DNA of 64,000 nucleotides from Episyrphus balteatus (GCF_945859705.1 NC_079137.1:80931150-80995149), one strand, 5' to 3'; positions 1-12,371 are shown, counted from the first letter of the stretch. Notes: generated by a model from the letters alone, not told the origin. Numbers and translations are program-made.

Positions 1-2
1 GA

Positions 3-222
3 ATTTTGACGTTGAATGAACAGTTGAAGACTCTAGCAAACGAAAGTTCTATAATGAATTTTGCATCTCCAATTAATGTTGGACTGCAATTTGACAAAGC
101 TGAAATGATTTCGTGTACGTAATCGACAAGTCGAAAAAGGCAAGCTATGTCGGGGAAACCTCAAAGAACCTTATCAATTTTATTCAATGTACAACTACAA
201 GAAAAAATACCGTTACGGTGAC
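3..222 (+). pseudogene. Frameshifted coding remnant, unrecognised protein
   Basis: Bases 3-122 read as 39 open codons of ordinary, non-repetitive composition ending in TAA. From about 101 a second frame stays open through 222, also with protein-like composition (Lys, Ser, Asn, Thr and Gly rich). The two frames would join if the T-run at 109-111 had one more T, so this looks like one coding sequence with a single-base loss. The second frame runs straight into the TIR element that starts at 227. After that element, bases 1329-1406 continue in a plausible frame to a stop. I do not recognise the protein. It could be the tail of a host gene, a transposon protein, or chance. No intron signal is required, although GTACGTAAT near 115 could also serve as a 5' splice site. 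The start lies outside the window. Confidence 0.25.
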
Positions 223-226
223 TCTT

Positions 227-1327
227 GGCTAGGCGCACACATGCGATTTTCAGTCGTTGCTACTAAAAAATCGCAGTCGCAACATAAAATTACCGTGCAC
301 ACACTTGCGACTAAAAACTCGCGCGACTATTTTTTATTGCAAGAAAAAACATTAGGTATGTTTGGTCGAAAAAAAGTTGACCGTTTTTCGATAAAAATAA
401 AATGCATCATCTCAAGATCAAAAGAGCCAGGAGATACTCACTGTTCAAATCTAATGGTCAAATGACCGCAAAGAAAACAATCACGAAATCCGTTCGTAAT
501 GGAAAATTTCATACAAAATCGGATTTTATGATAAGGTGAATTCATGAAACGGTGTAAGCTCTGGTAAAAGTGGTAAAGTAATAAATGTCTCAAAATTTGG
601 TAAGGGTTTGACAGCTTGTTTACCAGATTAGAAATAAATTCTCTGCAATGTGTATGTTTGTATCTTACATACGAGTACCATTATTTCACCAAAGCATTAT
701 ATACTCATTCTATAGTACTGGGTAAATTTCTGAGGGCCTTCTTTTAAATTTTTATGAATTTTATGGAACTGTCCTTTTAAATTTCCTATCATTTATAAAA
801 AAAGAGCCACTATACAACACTTTCTAGTAATATCCATTATTGTACTTAAAATAATTGTTCCAAGTGTCGCACGTGCGGGCAGGTGCATTATATTCTGTAT
901 AATATATCCTTATGTACAGCAAAAAAAAAATCGCGAAAAATAGAACCGGATCCATTTTTTTAAACTTTGCGATTTTAAAATCGCAAGTCTGTGCGCTCTC
1001 ATTTAAAATAATGTGTTTCATTTTTTGCGTCTAAAAAATCGAGTGGTTGAAAATCGCATGTGTGCGCATGATTTGGCCTCTTTGCGACTGCTACTTTTTA
1101 GTCGTTTTCGGTTTAGTCGCAAGTGTGTGCACATTGCGCAACTATACTGGTCCATTTGTTCCATTTTAATTTGCGACAATCGCGTCGCCAAAAAAATGCT
1201 ACAATTTTCAATTTTTAAATCGCGGCTATTTTTTAGAAGCATGTGTGTTCACCGGCATTGAAACCCGTGTGATCCATTTTTGCGACTAAATAATCGCGCG
1301 ACTGAAATCGCATGTGTGCGCCTAGCC
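227..1327. mobile_element. 1.1 kb TIR/foldback element, GGCTAGGCGCACACATGCGA ends
   Basis: The left end at 227-256 (GGCTAGGCGCACACATGCGA and on to CAGTCG) is matched in inverse orientation at 1299-1327, about 29 bp with one indel. Subterminal copies of the phrases TCGCATGTGTGCG, GCGACTAAAA and GCACACACTTGCGAC recur on both strands at about 295-320, 1000-1080 and 1105-1150, so the arms can fold back. No transposase frame is visible, so it is non-autonomous. No clean TSD was found. The superfamily is unassigned. Confidence 0.75.
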
Positions 1328-1328
1328 T

Positions 1329-1406
1329 AATGAAAAACAAAATTTTGTACAGAAGTTATCCGGTTCTTGCACCGTAAATAATTCGCTCCTAGATTTAAAT
1401 ATTTGA
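1329..1406 (+). pseudogene. Possible continuation of the interrupted coding remnant
   Basis: Immediately right of the 227-1327 element, 25 codons are open and end in TGA. Read with the pre-insertion frame (ending near 226) they give a continuous low-repeat peptide. This supports insertion of the element into an older coding sequence, but the stretch is short and chance is a real alternative. Confidence 0.15.
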
Positions 1407-1789
1407 TTATGTGATTATTTTGGTTTAAAAGTTTGGTCTCTTAAAAGATATGAATTGTTATAACTAATTGGTATTCCAATAAAAAGTCAAGACTTTTTTA
1501 ATTTGTATGAAAAACCGTGAAAGAAGCAAACAATCCAAAAAAATAAAAGTTTATAATTTAAGCACAAAATCAATTAAATAAACTATTTTTTAGACTTAAT
1601 TAAAAATTGTCTAATGCTGTTATCTCTGCATAATAAATCAATTTTTACCAAATGAATAGCTTTCTCATTTTAGGAACAGATTTTTTTGTTTTTCTCAACT
1701 TTCAACAAAATAGAGCTACCCTACAATAGAATTTGGTTCAAAAAACCATTCACTGCTTAGAAAAAAAAAAAACAATCAAAATGTTGTCT
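1407..1789. other. AT-rich non-coding, nothing seen
   Basis: Homopolymer-rich A/T sequence with no open frame, repeat boundary or RNA signature that I can support. Confidence 0.5.
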
Positions 1790-2060
1790 ATTTCTTTTTT
1801 CAATTATCTTTGAGAAAAAAATATTTTTTGAAATAAATTAACACCTTTCTAAAGGCATTTTGAGATTGCATTAGTAGTTTTGCAACAAAATTTAACAATG
1901 ATGAAATTCGACGTCAAATGTACCCAAAAAAACGCGTTTTTAACATGTTAATATTGAATTATTTCAAAAACGTAAAGTGCCATTGAAATTTTGACCTCGG
2001 ATCCAAAAAAAATTTCACAAAATTTTACCGAAATCCAATTATGTATTGTTGCCAAAAATA
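1790..2060 (+). repeat. Dispersed repeat DR2, copy 1
   Basis: Shares a diverged ~270 bp match with the reverse complement of 18600-18900. Common phrases include TCTTTGAGAAAAAAAT, TTTTGAGATTGCAT, ACCCAAAAAA followed by GCGTTTTT, and a TGCCAKTGAAATTT block, all in the same order. No ends were identified. Confidence 0.6.
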
Positions 2061-2064
2061 ATGG

Positions 2065-2624
2065 AAGTGGGGCCAAGACCGCCTATGGGGGCAAGACGAT
2101 TTTTGTACTATGTTGTATGAAAAAATATTAAATTGACAGGACTTTTAATATAAAATATATGGCTTTTGGTAAGATCGATTATGTCTGTAAGTATAAGCAA
2201 GTTTGATTGAAATCCCGAAAAGTTATATTAAATTTTGTGATTTTTCATCAAATCGTCATGTTTTGTGTCATAAGAAATTTGTACTTTTTTAAATTTTTTC
2301 TTTTTTTGTAATAAAAGTTGGGAACCGATGAAAATATAGCATACGTTTGTGATTATTGCAAAAAATTCATAATTTTAAGATAGAAACGGTTTTATTATCA
2401 ACAGAAGTTAATTGGACTCCCACATGGGGACAAGACTGTTTTTTATTAGATGTTTTTTTCAAAACGTAGATATTATCTTTCGCTAAGTATTTTAAATTTT
2501 TTTTTTAATGATGAGATTTCCTACAGAAAACATTAAAGTTAATGAATAAATACTTTATTTTAATTAAAAAGTATTTTTGTTTTTAAGACTGTTAAACACT
2601 AAAGGGGTGGTCTTGCCCCCACTT
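2065..2624. mobile_element. Small TIR element with reiterated GGGGCAAGAC phrase
   Basis: AAGTGGGGCCAAGACCGCC at 2065 is mirrored at 2609-2624 (reverse complement AAGTGGGGGCAAGACC). The phrase also occurs as TGGGGGCAAGACG at about 2088 and TGGGGACAAGACT at about 2423. At about 560 bp with no open frame it fits a non-autonomous DNA element. No TSD was recognised, so the ends are tentative. Confidence 0.5.
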
Positions 2625-5600
2625 AACCTAAATATTAAAAACAAAATGTAGATTTTTACGTTTTTCACGATTATTTTGAGTTTATGTAAAAAAATTAACC
2701 GAATAAAGTTGTAGTTTATATCGGTAAAACTTCTCCATAATTTTTTTTTCGCAGGGTTACTTTTTTCCGATTGCCCTGAATAAAACTTACCAAATACGGA
2801 CAATTAACTTAAATACTTTTTCTTATTCTGATTGCCGTGACTTTCATTGAAAAAATACTAAATTCTTTTTTTTTTAACATGTTTAAGAATATTTTTTTAC
2901 AATATAAATTAAGAACACTCTGTATAAGATTTACAAAGTAGTAGGTAGGTGAAGGTACCTACTTTCCGAAAAAAAGATGAAAAAAAAACCCTCTCGACCA
3001 ACAAAATCACCCAATATTTTCAATTGGAAATCTTTGATTTTCCATTCAAAAGATTTTTGAGTTTCCTCTCCTTTTAGTGGTTGTCGGTTACTTATAGAAG
3101 AATTTTCCTTTTTTTTTTTTTCATTTTTTACCTCTCAAGTAATCTTCTTTCATAATTCTTCAATATTTTGTCGGGATAATTGCAGTAAAAGGCTATTGGT
3201 ATATCAAAGTAAAAGTCTGCTACTACTATATGGATCAGGATCATCAAAGGATATTTCATTTTTCTGTTAAAAGAAGTAGTCTTTTGTTCTTTTTCTTTTT
3301 TTTTTTATTTTTTTTGAGATGAAAAATTATTGGAGCACAAATAATTCTCAAGATTGGTTATGTGTGTGTTTTTTTTTTTTTAATTTGAAAAGAAAAAAAT
3401 ATGAGTAAGGTGTAGCAAAGCCGCATTAAGTAGATATTGGGATTTAATTTTGAAGCGTTTAATTAAAAAAATAGAAACCTTCTTCCTTTACCAAAAGATT
3501 AGTGTTTCAATGTGGAATAAAATAGATATTAAAACTGATACAAAATGAGTAATTAGAGAAATTAGAGAGAACAAATTGGTTTTTGATTTTGGGAGGGCTT
3601 TTGAAAAGTGTTTTCCACAGTTTTTAAAGGGCTTTGAGAAAGATTTGCTTAGATCTTAAACATTGACATTATTGTCTTAAAAAAGAGAAGTTACTTAGAT
3701 ATTTTTCTTCAAGTGCAAAAAATTTCCACTTAGCAAAGAAAAAGGTCAAATTGATAATCAAAATCATACAATAACAATATCAATAACCCGGAAACACGTG
3801 TATAATAATGTCGGAAGCTGTTTCGTAGTATCTATACAAGACTCATAATTATTAGGTACGTTCACCTGTTTTGATGCCATTTGGAGGAAGCATATTGAAA
3901 ACAACAAAACAACCTAGCAACAACATGTTTTCCACTTGACTGAACGATGCCAAATAAGTAGTAGGTAACTTACAACCGAAACGTGATATTTTATTAATTT
4001 AACAATTTCTCAGAAAAAAATACTTCAATAACAATCTTTCAAGAGTACCTAACAGCTAACAGGTATTTTTTTTTTCCTGATTTATTTTTTTTGTTTTTGT
4101 ATATTTTTATCATTTATCCTGACCATTTTGTTGTTTTTCATTTAATCGCTCTTCAAATTCTTCAACAACAACAAATTATCAAAAAAATAAAATCACTACC
4201 TCAGTTGAACACGTGCAATTCTATTAAAAGAACAAAAAAAACAACGACAAAAAAAAAATGAGAAAAAGAATCCTCTTCAATGGAAAACTCAGTTGAATAG
4301 ACGATTTCCTTATCCATAAGGATATCAATACACCACCTTCGTGTTTTGTTCGATGGAAAAAAAGGAAAGAAAAACAGAAAACCAAAACCGATATTGGCAA
4401 GTGGAATTGAGGCCGAAGTTGAAACTTTAATTAGGATTTTCCAAACCATTGTTTGTTTGTCCATTGTTTTTTGCAAGCAACTCTACGCTGTGCGTTGTTG
4501 GTCGTTTTTGATGCTCCTTTTTTCCTTAGACCATCATTTGGAGATATTTTTTTCTGATCGGCTGAAATGGTGAAGAAAATGATTGCTCCTTCTTTTTTCT
4601 TGGATATATTTTCTTCCTCCCTCAAACTCCTTCCTTTTAACTCTATCTCTTTTGCTATTGAAGTTTGTTTGAGGGCAATGAGAAATCCTTGTACATAAAG
4701 GATATCTGATACGATTGAGGATGTTTTTTTTTGCCTTTTGTTCAGGTTTTTCCACCTCAATCGCTACTCATAAGCAAAGACAACACAAAATGAAGAAAAA
4801 AAAAAAAACAAGTCCATCTCCCAATAGCCCACGTGTAAAGCCGGTGAAGGCTCCCTCTTGGATTGAATGAAACGTGCCCAGCTCACAAATTGGCCTGAAA
4901 AAACATTTTTCTCTCTCTCTGTGGATTTTGTATCCAATTCCAATTCCTAAGTTTTCATTTTCTTCTCCTCCCCTTCTTCTCCTCATCCATCGAAGAAAGA
5001 TGAAAAGATTAAAGAAAAGAAATTCTAAAATATAAAGGATCTTCTTCTGCTGGTTGGGTTTTGAGTTGTTCGTGTATATATTTCTTGTTCTGGTGGAACT
5101 GGAAGAAGTCTTTGGATTCGGTTAATGGTTGCCTTGGAGTGTAGTTAGTTAGTTATCTGTGCGTGATTTAAATACAATTTTACAATCAAAGACGTAGACC
5201 AAACCAAAGCTAAAAAAAAAAAAGAAAAAAGAAAATTAATTACTTTGTGCAATGCCTCGAGATATTCTTATTCTACTTCTCTTTATTATTATTATTTTTT
5301 GTTTATTTGTTTGTGTTTTATGTGATGGAAAAAGGACACAAGGTATCCTTATTTCATAGATATACAACTAAACAGTTATAGTTATGGTTTTTTTGAGGAC
5401 GTTTTTTTCCTTTTTTTTTTTTGCAAGATTTTGATCACTTTGGTTATATTTTGTTTGAAGGATAAACACGAGAGGGACTTTTGTTGCTTTAGCAATAATA
5501 AAGTTTCAGATTCAAATCATTTTTTGTCTGTTGCTTTTTTAAGAGAGGTTAAATAATTTCTAAGAATCACAAGCAATAGACTTGTAATATAAAATCCACT

Positions 5601-5940
5601 TTTAATTTTACAATTCTCAGAATTTTTAAATACCTACATTTTAGAAACTTAATAAAATCTAAATGAATTTCTTTGTAGTTTTAAATAAAATATTCAAGGC
5701 CTATTATTTTAAATTTTTTTCTAATTCTTTCTAAATACGAAGACAAGAGAAATGTATCTTAATGCAATTATTTATTTTTTCTTGAATGTAGAAGAATACC
5801 ACAGAAATTCCAGTCTTAAGTGGAGCAATACAAGGTTGGACCCTTTCTCCTCTATTCTTTTTCGAAAGAGAATGTTATTTTTAAACATTACTGTGATGTC
5901 CAGAATTAATAGACATAAAAAAGGGGCAAACCTAGAAATA
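2625..5940. other. Unannotated AT-rich non-coding sequence
   Basis: Long T- and A-runs dominate. A short palindrome (AGGTAGGTGAAGGTACCTAC) lies near 2943, and a CT run lies at about 4910-4920. Several 70-110 codon frames around 4200-4760 are low-complexity and overlap on both strands, so I do not call them genes. Could be intron or intergenic. Confidence 0.4.
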
Positions 5941-6459
5941 ATTCGCATAGTTCTGTAACTCAAGTTACTTAAGGTTAAATGTCGAAAATGTAGATTTTTC
6001 ATATATAACTTTGAAACGAGGGAAGCTATGAAAAAAAAGTGTATACAAAATTGTAGGTTTTGTAATTTTCTAAAAAAAATGTTACACTTTTTTGTCTACG
6101 AGCAATCGTTTAGAATATGTCACGTTTTTAAAATGTGTCAAATGTCGAAAATAACATTTTTTTTCATATTTCTTTTAAAGGAGTCTTATCTTTGAAAACT
6201 GGTAGATATTGTACTTTATTGTATAAAAACATGTTTTTTTTAAAGCAGTCATTAAAAAAAAATTAGTTTGTATTTGGTCAAAACTCAAATATTGCGAATT
6301 TTTGTACTTAGCTTTTAAAATATGAGTTTTTTTTTAATATATTTTTAACTCACTTTATAGACAAACGCTTTACACAAAATAGATTCAGATATGAGCTCCG
6401 TGAAGCCAGAACTGCGACCTCAAAATTTTTGAACCTTACTTCTCTAATTCGTTTTTTTA

Positions 6460-6970
6460 CCTTCTGTTTGTCCATATTTGTCAAACCAAAAATTTCGTTT
6501 GTCCACCCTTCAAAAAAATTTTAGAGCAAATTTTTTTTTTATAGGACGTCGAAAACGCTCAAATTTTTAAAAAGATAGACGTATAAAACCAACTGCAATC
6601 GTTTGTCCACCTCGAGTTATGCATACCATATATTATATGAGTTTAGGAGATATACAAAAAAAAAAACAATTTTGCACTGAAAAGTTGAAATCCCCTTAAA
6701 ATCCCCAAAAATCAATTTTTTTTTTCAAAAAGTCCAAGTAGGTTGGACAAATGACTATTTTTGTTATATGTAAATAATTCGAGGTCTACAAACGACAGAA
6801 ATTTGAATTTTTGAAGAAAAAAAAAAAAAAAATTTGTAGGGATTTTAGGAACTTTGAAATTTTCAGTAGGTACACTGTGGTGTATGCGTATTTTTTTTAT
6901 GCGAATTTGGAAAATTTTTTTTTTGATTACGTATCTCTTCAACGAAGGGTAGACAAATGATCGATGTTAT
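6460..6970. repeat. Tract with reiterated GTTTGTCCACC-type phrase
   Basis: The phrase GTTTGTCC(A) occurs at about 6467, 6498 and 6600 on the plus strand. Its inverse (GGACAAATGA, CAAACGA, GTAGACAAATGA) occurs at about 6744, 6790 and 6950. The sequences around 6600 (CACCTCGAGTTATGCA) and 6775 (ATAATTCGAGGTCTAC) are loosely inverted. This suggests an old foldback-like element, but no termini could be fixed. Confidence 0.3.
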
Positions 6971-7200
6971 CGAAAAAAATTTCAAACCATGTGTGTTTTT
7001 ATATCTCAGAGCTATGTATAATTGAAAAAAAAAAACAAAATTTTTGTAATTATAGATAATATTTTTCCGTACTTAACTCTTCTAAAACGCAGTTTTTGAA
7101 AAATATTTAAAATTTATTTTATAGTCCATGATGTTTTCCATAAAAAAAAATCAAGATGTTTTTTTTCGAAGCTATTATATCATTTAGCAGATATTAGGTT

Positions 7201-9283
7201 TCAGAGAGAGGACTTTACGAAACAAACGAATTTAATTTTGTGACAGATTTTAAGGAAAGTCTATTTAAAGTACCCCCAGCTAAACAGACTTTTATCTGAT
7301 TTTATTATTGATTTACATTTTCAACCTTATTATCTACCTGGCAAAACCTAATTTCCGTCGATCAAAAAATAACCCTTCTCATTCTTCTTAGAGAGACCCA
7401 AAGTAAAAAAAAAACTTTTCTGTTACATTTTAAGGACTAAAAGGGCTACATTCGCAGCTTTAACAACTCCCGCCCACTTCTAGACAGATTGAAACCTTTC
7501 ACTTCTTTTTATACATTTTAATTTCACTGTTTGTACCAACATTTTTATTATCCTTTTTTTTGTCATTTATTTTTTTTTTTACATTATTCTAATTCTCTTC
7601 GATTATATAATTTTTGTATACAAAAAAGTGTATATATGATTTTTTTTGTTTCTTTTAAGGAAAATCTCCATCCACTTGTTGTGTGTTTTTTTTTTTCTAT
7701 TTCCCGAGAAGAGTTATCTATCTATTTTCCTTTCCATACAGTTGAATGAGCAGCAATATCATTATGTGTTATGTTTGTGTTTGTGTATTGAACAAAAAAA
7801 AATATAAAAAAAGGATTGAATTTTATGTTGTTGTTGGAAAAAAAAAAGAAAGAAAAACACACAGAGACCCCCAAATCGATGAGATTTCTATCTGTGTCAA
7901 TGTTAATGTATCTTTTGCTTCTTCGTGTTCAATTTTAAAGTTTCTACCCTTTTTTTTTTACGACCAACAACAACAACAAAGACGAGGAAGATAAGCAGCA
8001 GAAACAGAAACGTCGAATGTCGAGTCGAAGACGACATCAACTATACGATTGAGAAGAGGTTATAAGAATAAGGGAAGCACCGAAACGAGCCCAGGGCAGG
8101 AGTAACATTGGAAAAGACGACGAAAAATAACCATTAATCAATTTGATTGACATATTTTTATTCCGAAGTTAACATCATCAAATTAAATTGATTGCTTTGA
8201 ATGATAATCTTTTTGGACTTATAAGGACCTTTGTGGTGTCATGCTTGTTTTTTTTGTTGTTGCTTTCTGTCTTGTGTATCTTTTTTTACTCTTTGCCTTT
8301 TCTTTGAAATCGAAGTCTATCTATATTGGAAGGAGCACGAAGGAAAGGCACCTTAGAAAAAAAAGTAACAACAACAATAAAAGAATATCGACTATAAATT
8401 TCATAAAAGAAGACTTCACCATAAATTTGTCAAAATGGGTGTGGATGAAAAAAATACAAAAAATAAAAATAAAAACGTAAACCATCAAACAGATAGAGTT
8501 GTGACAGAGTGTCAATGGGGAGTCCTATATCTACTGAGTCCTTTAGTCCTGGCTGAATGCAGGCAGCAATATAGTTGAGTTGAGAATATAATGCATCACC
8601 ATCATAATGTGCAGTGCAACCCTATAGAAAATGGTGATGTGTTCAATTTTTAAATTGGACATTTGAGAGCGCTTCGAAAAGTTGAAGAAGATGCATCAAT
8701 TGAATGAGAGATGACGACAACAAACGACAACAACAACGATAAGTTATAGAGAAAAAAAAAGGAAAATAAAATTCTTGCAGGACATGGACACGGAAAAAAA
8801 AAAGATAATTAATTGGATGTAGCATTTGTCACTTTGTGTCCAGTGTATTGCAATTGACACACTCAATCTCGTCGATCAATTTAGAGAAAACGTTAAGTCA
8901 TTAATGCTTTGAGTAATGCTCCTTCGTTTTGTGGCAATTGGCAATAGCAATTGGCGCCCTGCTTGTGGGAAACCATTGAGAAGATAAATTACAAATAATT
9001 AAATGGAAGTCTAATGGAAAATCGAAGAAAAATAATAATTAAAAAGAATTAAAAAAATAGAAATTCCCATGTGTCAAATAGGGAATGGAGATATTGATGC
9101 ATTCTAATTGTGAATCTAGAAAAAAAGACAATCTTTTGTTGAAGTGACATTTATAACCTTTTGAAAGTTTGCAAATCTACACGTCAAGCTAAATTGAAAT
9201 AGAATTTAATAGGTTAGAGTTTCTTCCTATTTTGAAACAATTATTGATTACAAATATCTAAAGATTACTTTTTTATCAATTTA
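7201..9283. other. Non-coding, no supported gene
   Basis: Mixed A/T-run sequence with slightly more balanced stretches around 7980-8130 and 8500-8700 (CAACAACAAC runs at about 7965 and 8715). No splice-bounded open frame, RNA gene or repeat family was recognised. Confidence 0.4.
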
Positions 9284-9851
9284 TTGAGTAAAAATAGAAA
9301 TTGCTGAAAATTTCGGCACACCACCGCCAAACCACGACTGCACCACGTCCGCACTATTTCATTTTGAATGAAAAATTCAGTGCACCTCCGCCGCACCACG
9401 ACTGCACCACGTCCGCACCATTACATTTTGTATTGAAAATTTGCTGCACCACCCAACTAACAATTTTACTTCCACAAGGGTCTAACGAAGCTGTTTCGAT
9501 TTTAGAAATATTGCTTGTATACGACCATAGAGAAGACCATCTGGCCCACCCGAGAAGCTTGATAGGCCTTAGAAACAACGAACATTTGAAATTTGAAAAT
9601 GTGTATTATTTTAGGCTTTTATTTTTATTTAGAAGCTCTGAGCAGACTTGTCGAAGGATTGTGAAAGTCTAAACGAGGTATATCCCAAATAGAATAAAGA
9701 AAAAAAAAATTTTTTTTCATTTTTATTTTTTTTGTGTACCTATTACATTTTATTTTTTCATTTTCTTCTTTGTTTTCGATCCAGACAAGTTTTGCTTCTG
9801 AAATTAAATTAAAAAACACAATTATATTAAGATAAAAAAATTTTTACTTAC

Positions 9852-9932
9852 TTGACGCATTTTGCTGGATTTGAACCTCGTACATCCTGATTGATAGTCC
9901 GGTACCTTACTCATCGAGCTACTCAGGTATAT
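9852..9932 (-). other. tRNA-like segment inside the nested element
   Basis: On the minus strand the order is an A-box-like TAGCTCGATGAGTAAGG, an anticodon-arm-like CCGGACTATCAATCAGG, then a B-box-like GAGGTTCAAATCC. Arm pairing is imperfect and no good acceptor stem closes it. I read it as a degenerate tRNA-derived pol III promoter (as in SINEs), not a working tRNA gene. Confidence 0.45.
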
Positions 9933-10678
9933 AATAAAAGAGTTTCAAATTTGGACTAGTTGAAACCAGAGCTAAGGGCTTCGATTTAACTTCCTGATGA
10001 GTTGCACTATCTTAAAGAATATGGTGACCATTTGTGTTTTTTTTTTCAAAGTTATTATTTTTGGTTATTTTCTGTTTTTTTTTATCTTGTAAAAAATTAT
10101 TTAATAAAGACTAAATAATATTATATACTGATTGTCAAACCATGTCATTATTGAGAAGATGAAAGAGAATAACTTGTTACTCAAGAACAATTTTTCTGGA
10201 ATATCTGAAAAACTCGGTTTTTTTAGACTTTAAAGGTTTCACCCGGATGCCGTCAAGCCCCATTTCTCCTAAGCAGAAAAAAAATCTTTAATTTTTTTAG
10301 GCTTTTGGCTTTTTCTTAAAAATTAGAAAATTATTTTTGTTTAGAACTTAGATAAAAAATCTAAAATGTCCATCACTATTTTATATTTAAATAAGTGGAG
10401 AAGATTAAAATCTTGTTTTCCTTTCTTCTCCAATTACTTGAATATGAACTCCGAATTGGTCAGTAAACCATTTTTAATATCACTATTTTAAACCAATTAC
10501 CGATATGAAAAGATTCACTTTTTCATTTATTTCTTTATAACAATGAATAAAAAAACCAAAAATGGTCACCATAATGGCACTTATCCAAATATTTCTTATT
10601 CTCATGAGTTTGCCTGACAGTTTAAAAAATTTAGCTTGTACTCACATTCACAGGGCTTCTAGAAATAAAATTAGGGAG

Positions 10679-10812
10679 CCTAACTTCGCTTAGGCAAACT
10701 TATAAAATTAAATGCTTTTTACAATGTTTTGCTTGTACTTAAATGACTTCTACAAATATAAATAAATATCCCCTAACTTCGCTAAGGCAAACATATAAAA
10801 CTAAAAGCTTTT
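10679..10812 (+). repeat. Two ~42 bp direct repeats within the nested element
   Basis: CCTAACTTCGCTTAGGCAAA and downstream bases at 10679 recur at 10771 (CCTAACTTCGCTAAGGCAAA), offset about 92 bp, both followed by ATATAAAACTAAAAGCTTTT-like sequence. Confidence 0.7.
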
Positions 10813-11599
10813 CGCGCATGCGCCGGAAATTGAACTTCTTTTTTTCTCACACAGAGATGCAAAACATACAATTATGTAAGTCGTTATATTTGAAAGTGAT
10901 ATTAAACATAATTTTCAATCAAAAACAATGATTCAACAATTTTTTAATTTAAATATTAGAATGGAGTAACTATAACACATTTATTTTGTGGAATATTTGT
11001 TTAACTGCGGTTTATTTAAATTTCAACGTAATTTTTTTTTTTAAATGAATATCACGACTCATATACTATTGACATAATTTTGGTAATATAGAACTATAAT
11101 AATAAATGCATTTAAGGCAATTGTATAAGTTGTAGGTACTTCTACCATACTAAAAAACCTACCTAAGTCATTTTTGAGTCTAATAATTTTCGAATTGGAT
11201 AAAAAAAATACATAGCATTCATAAAGATTTTGTAAGCAGTTCTAATACAATTTCTTTTGCAAAGCCTTTTAAAAGAAGTCAGTTATTGGCTTTTATTTCT
11301 TGTGCTTCTACAATGGAATTTCATGTGGCCATATTGAAATTTAAACGAAATGTTTTCATTAATGCTTGTAGAAATTTTTAAATTCCACTTGCACTAGGTT
11401 TCTAGGAAGCGGTTAACGAAAGTTAAGCCTTGGAAGTGTGAATTTTCGATTCACAAACTAAATACAAGCCCTGTAGAGATATTAACTACAAGAAATTAAA
11501 GATATTAACCTTGTGGAAGTAAAATTGTTAGTTGGGCATGATACATAATTTTGGATTATTGAAAAATAAAAAAAAAAAAAAAAAATAACTGACGAGAAA

Positions 11600-11672
11600 G
11601 ACATTCGAACCAGAGTATTAAAAGTACTTTCAATTAGAAGTTCAACGCTTTAACCACTCACCACCAAGTTAT
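11600..11672 (-). other. tRNA-Ser-derived sequence in foldback element, copy 1
   Basis: Minus strand: GGTGAGTGGTTAAAGCGTTG, then ACTTCTAATTGAAAGTAC, then a B box GGTTCGAATG, followed by a T-run (the A-run at about 11570-11585 on the plus strand). The layout, including a long variable arm, follows type II tRNAs and resembles tRNA-Ser(GCT) as I know it, with TCT at the anticodon position. The homologue at 42464-42536 has the same position within its element, so it travels with the family. Confidence 0.6.
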
Positions 11673-11970
11673 ATTTGTACGATCTGGCAATTTGTTACTT
11701 AAGTCAAAATAACTTTGAAGACGACTTAAACTTTTGTATAAGTACGAGAATAGAATTTTTGATCATGGCGCAGACGTGGTGCGGCGGTGGTGCACCAAAT
11801 TTTTCAATCAAAATGAATTGGTGCGGAAGTGATGCAGCGGTCGTGCGGTGTTTTAGAATTTTTTAAAATGGTGCGGACGTGGTGCACTGATGGTGCGGCG
11901 CAATAGAAATTTCTGATGATGGTGCGGACGTGGTGCAGCGGTGGTGCGGTTTAATTTAATTTTACTCGGG

Positions 11971-12371
11971 CTGTAAACAAAATTAAAAGATTGGAATATT
12001 TGTGATATCATTATGATAATGATATAAAATGTACATTTTAAAGTCATAACTTTTCTTCAAATTTATGTACATAGATTTTTAAATTTAAAAATAAAATGTT
12101 TGCTCGGATTTAAGCAGGTAAATGCAGTGTTTTCCATTTAACCTCGACATACATCTTTTTCAGTCATTTAACTTATTTATCATTTTTTTCCACCCCAAAG
12201 GAATTTGCTTAACACAAATGCCACCTTCTAAGACTACCCTTGACATAAAAGAAGTACAAAAAAAATTAAATTACATTTGCTGATATACACCACCATAATA
12301 TTCAAGACTTGGTTTAGTATGTTTTTTATCAATCTTCCATTAAATATAACAAAATCTTGTTTTTTTTTCAG
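11971..12371. other. Non-coding AT-rich sequence
   Basis: Nothing recognised until the pyrimidine tract and AG at 12361-12371 that precede the candidate exon. Confidence 0.4.

Larger units (their letters stand above)
9452..11536. mobile_element. Nested 2.1 kb TIR element (CCCAACTAACAATTTTACTT ends)
   Basis: A 28 bp perfect TIR lies at 9452-9479 (CCCAACTAACAATTTTACTT, then CCACAAGG) and inverted at 11509-11536. The flanks are CA at 9450-9451 and CA at 11537-11538. The intact counterpart in the 42 kb copy family (reverse complement of about 42553-42580) reads GCACCATGATACATAAT, which is what remains if the element and one CA are removed. This gives an empty site with an apparent 2 bp duplication. 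No transposase frame was seen inside. Confidence 0.8.
9284..11970 (-). mobile_element. GCACCACGTCC foldback element, copy 1 (split by a nested element)
   Basis: The right end at 11970 reads, on the minus strand, CCCGAGTAAAATTAAATT. The left end at 9284 carries the degenerate partner TTGAGTAAAAATAGAAATT. Both arms (9300-9451 and 11766-11950) are made of reiterated GCACCACGTCCGCACC and GCMCCGCC phrases in opposite orientation. Copy 2 at 42159-42750 shares the ends, arms, central tRNA-like segment and the CATGATACATAATTTTGG spacer. Its bases 9452-11536 are a nested insertion. Relative to copy 2 it is inverted. Confidence 0.75.

Noticed and set aside
4201..4760. Overlapping ~75-110 codon frames on both strands
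   Set aside because: Mutual antisense overlap, poly-Phe/Lys content and no splice signals suggest chance openness.
9301..9672. 123-codon frame rich in His/Pro/Ala
   Set aside because: Translation of the GCACCACGTCC repeats and the nested element's end; it crosses a transposon boundary.
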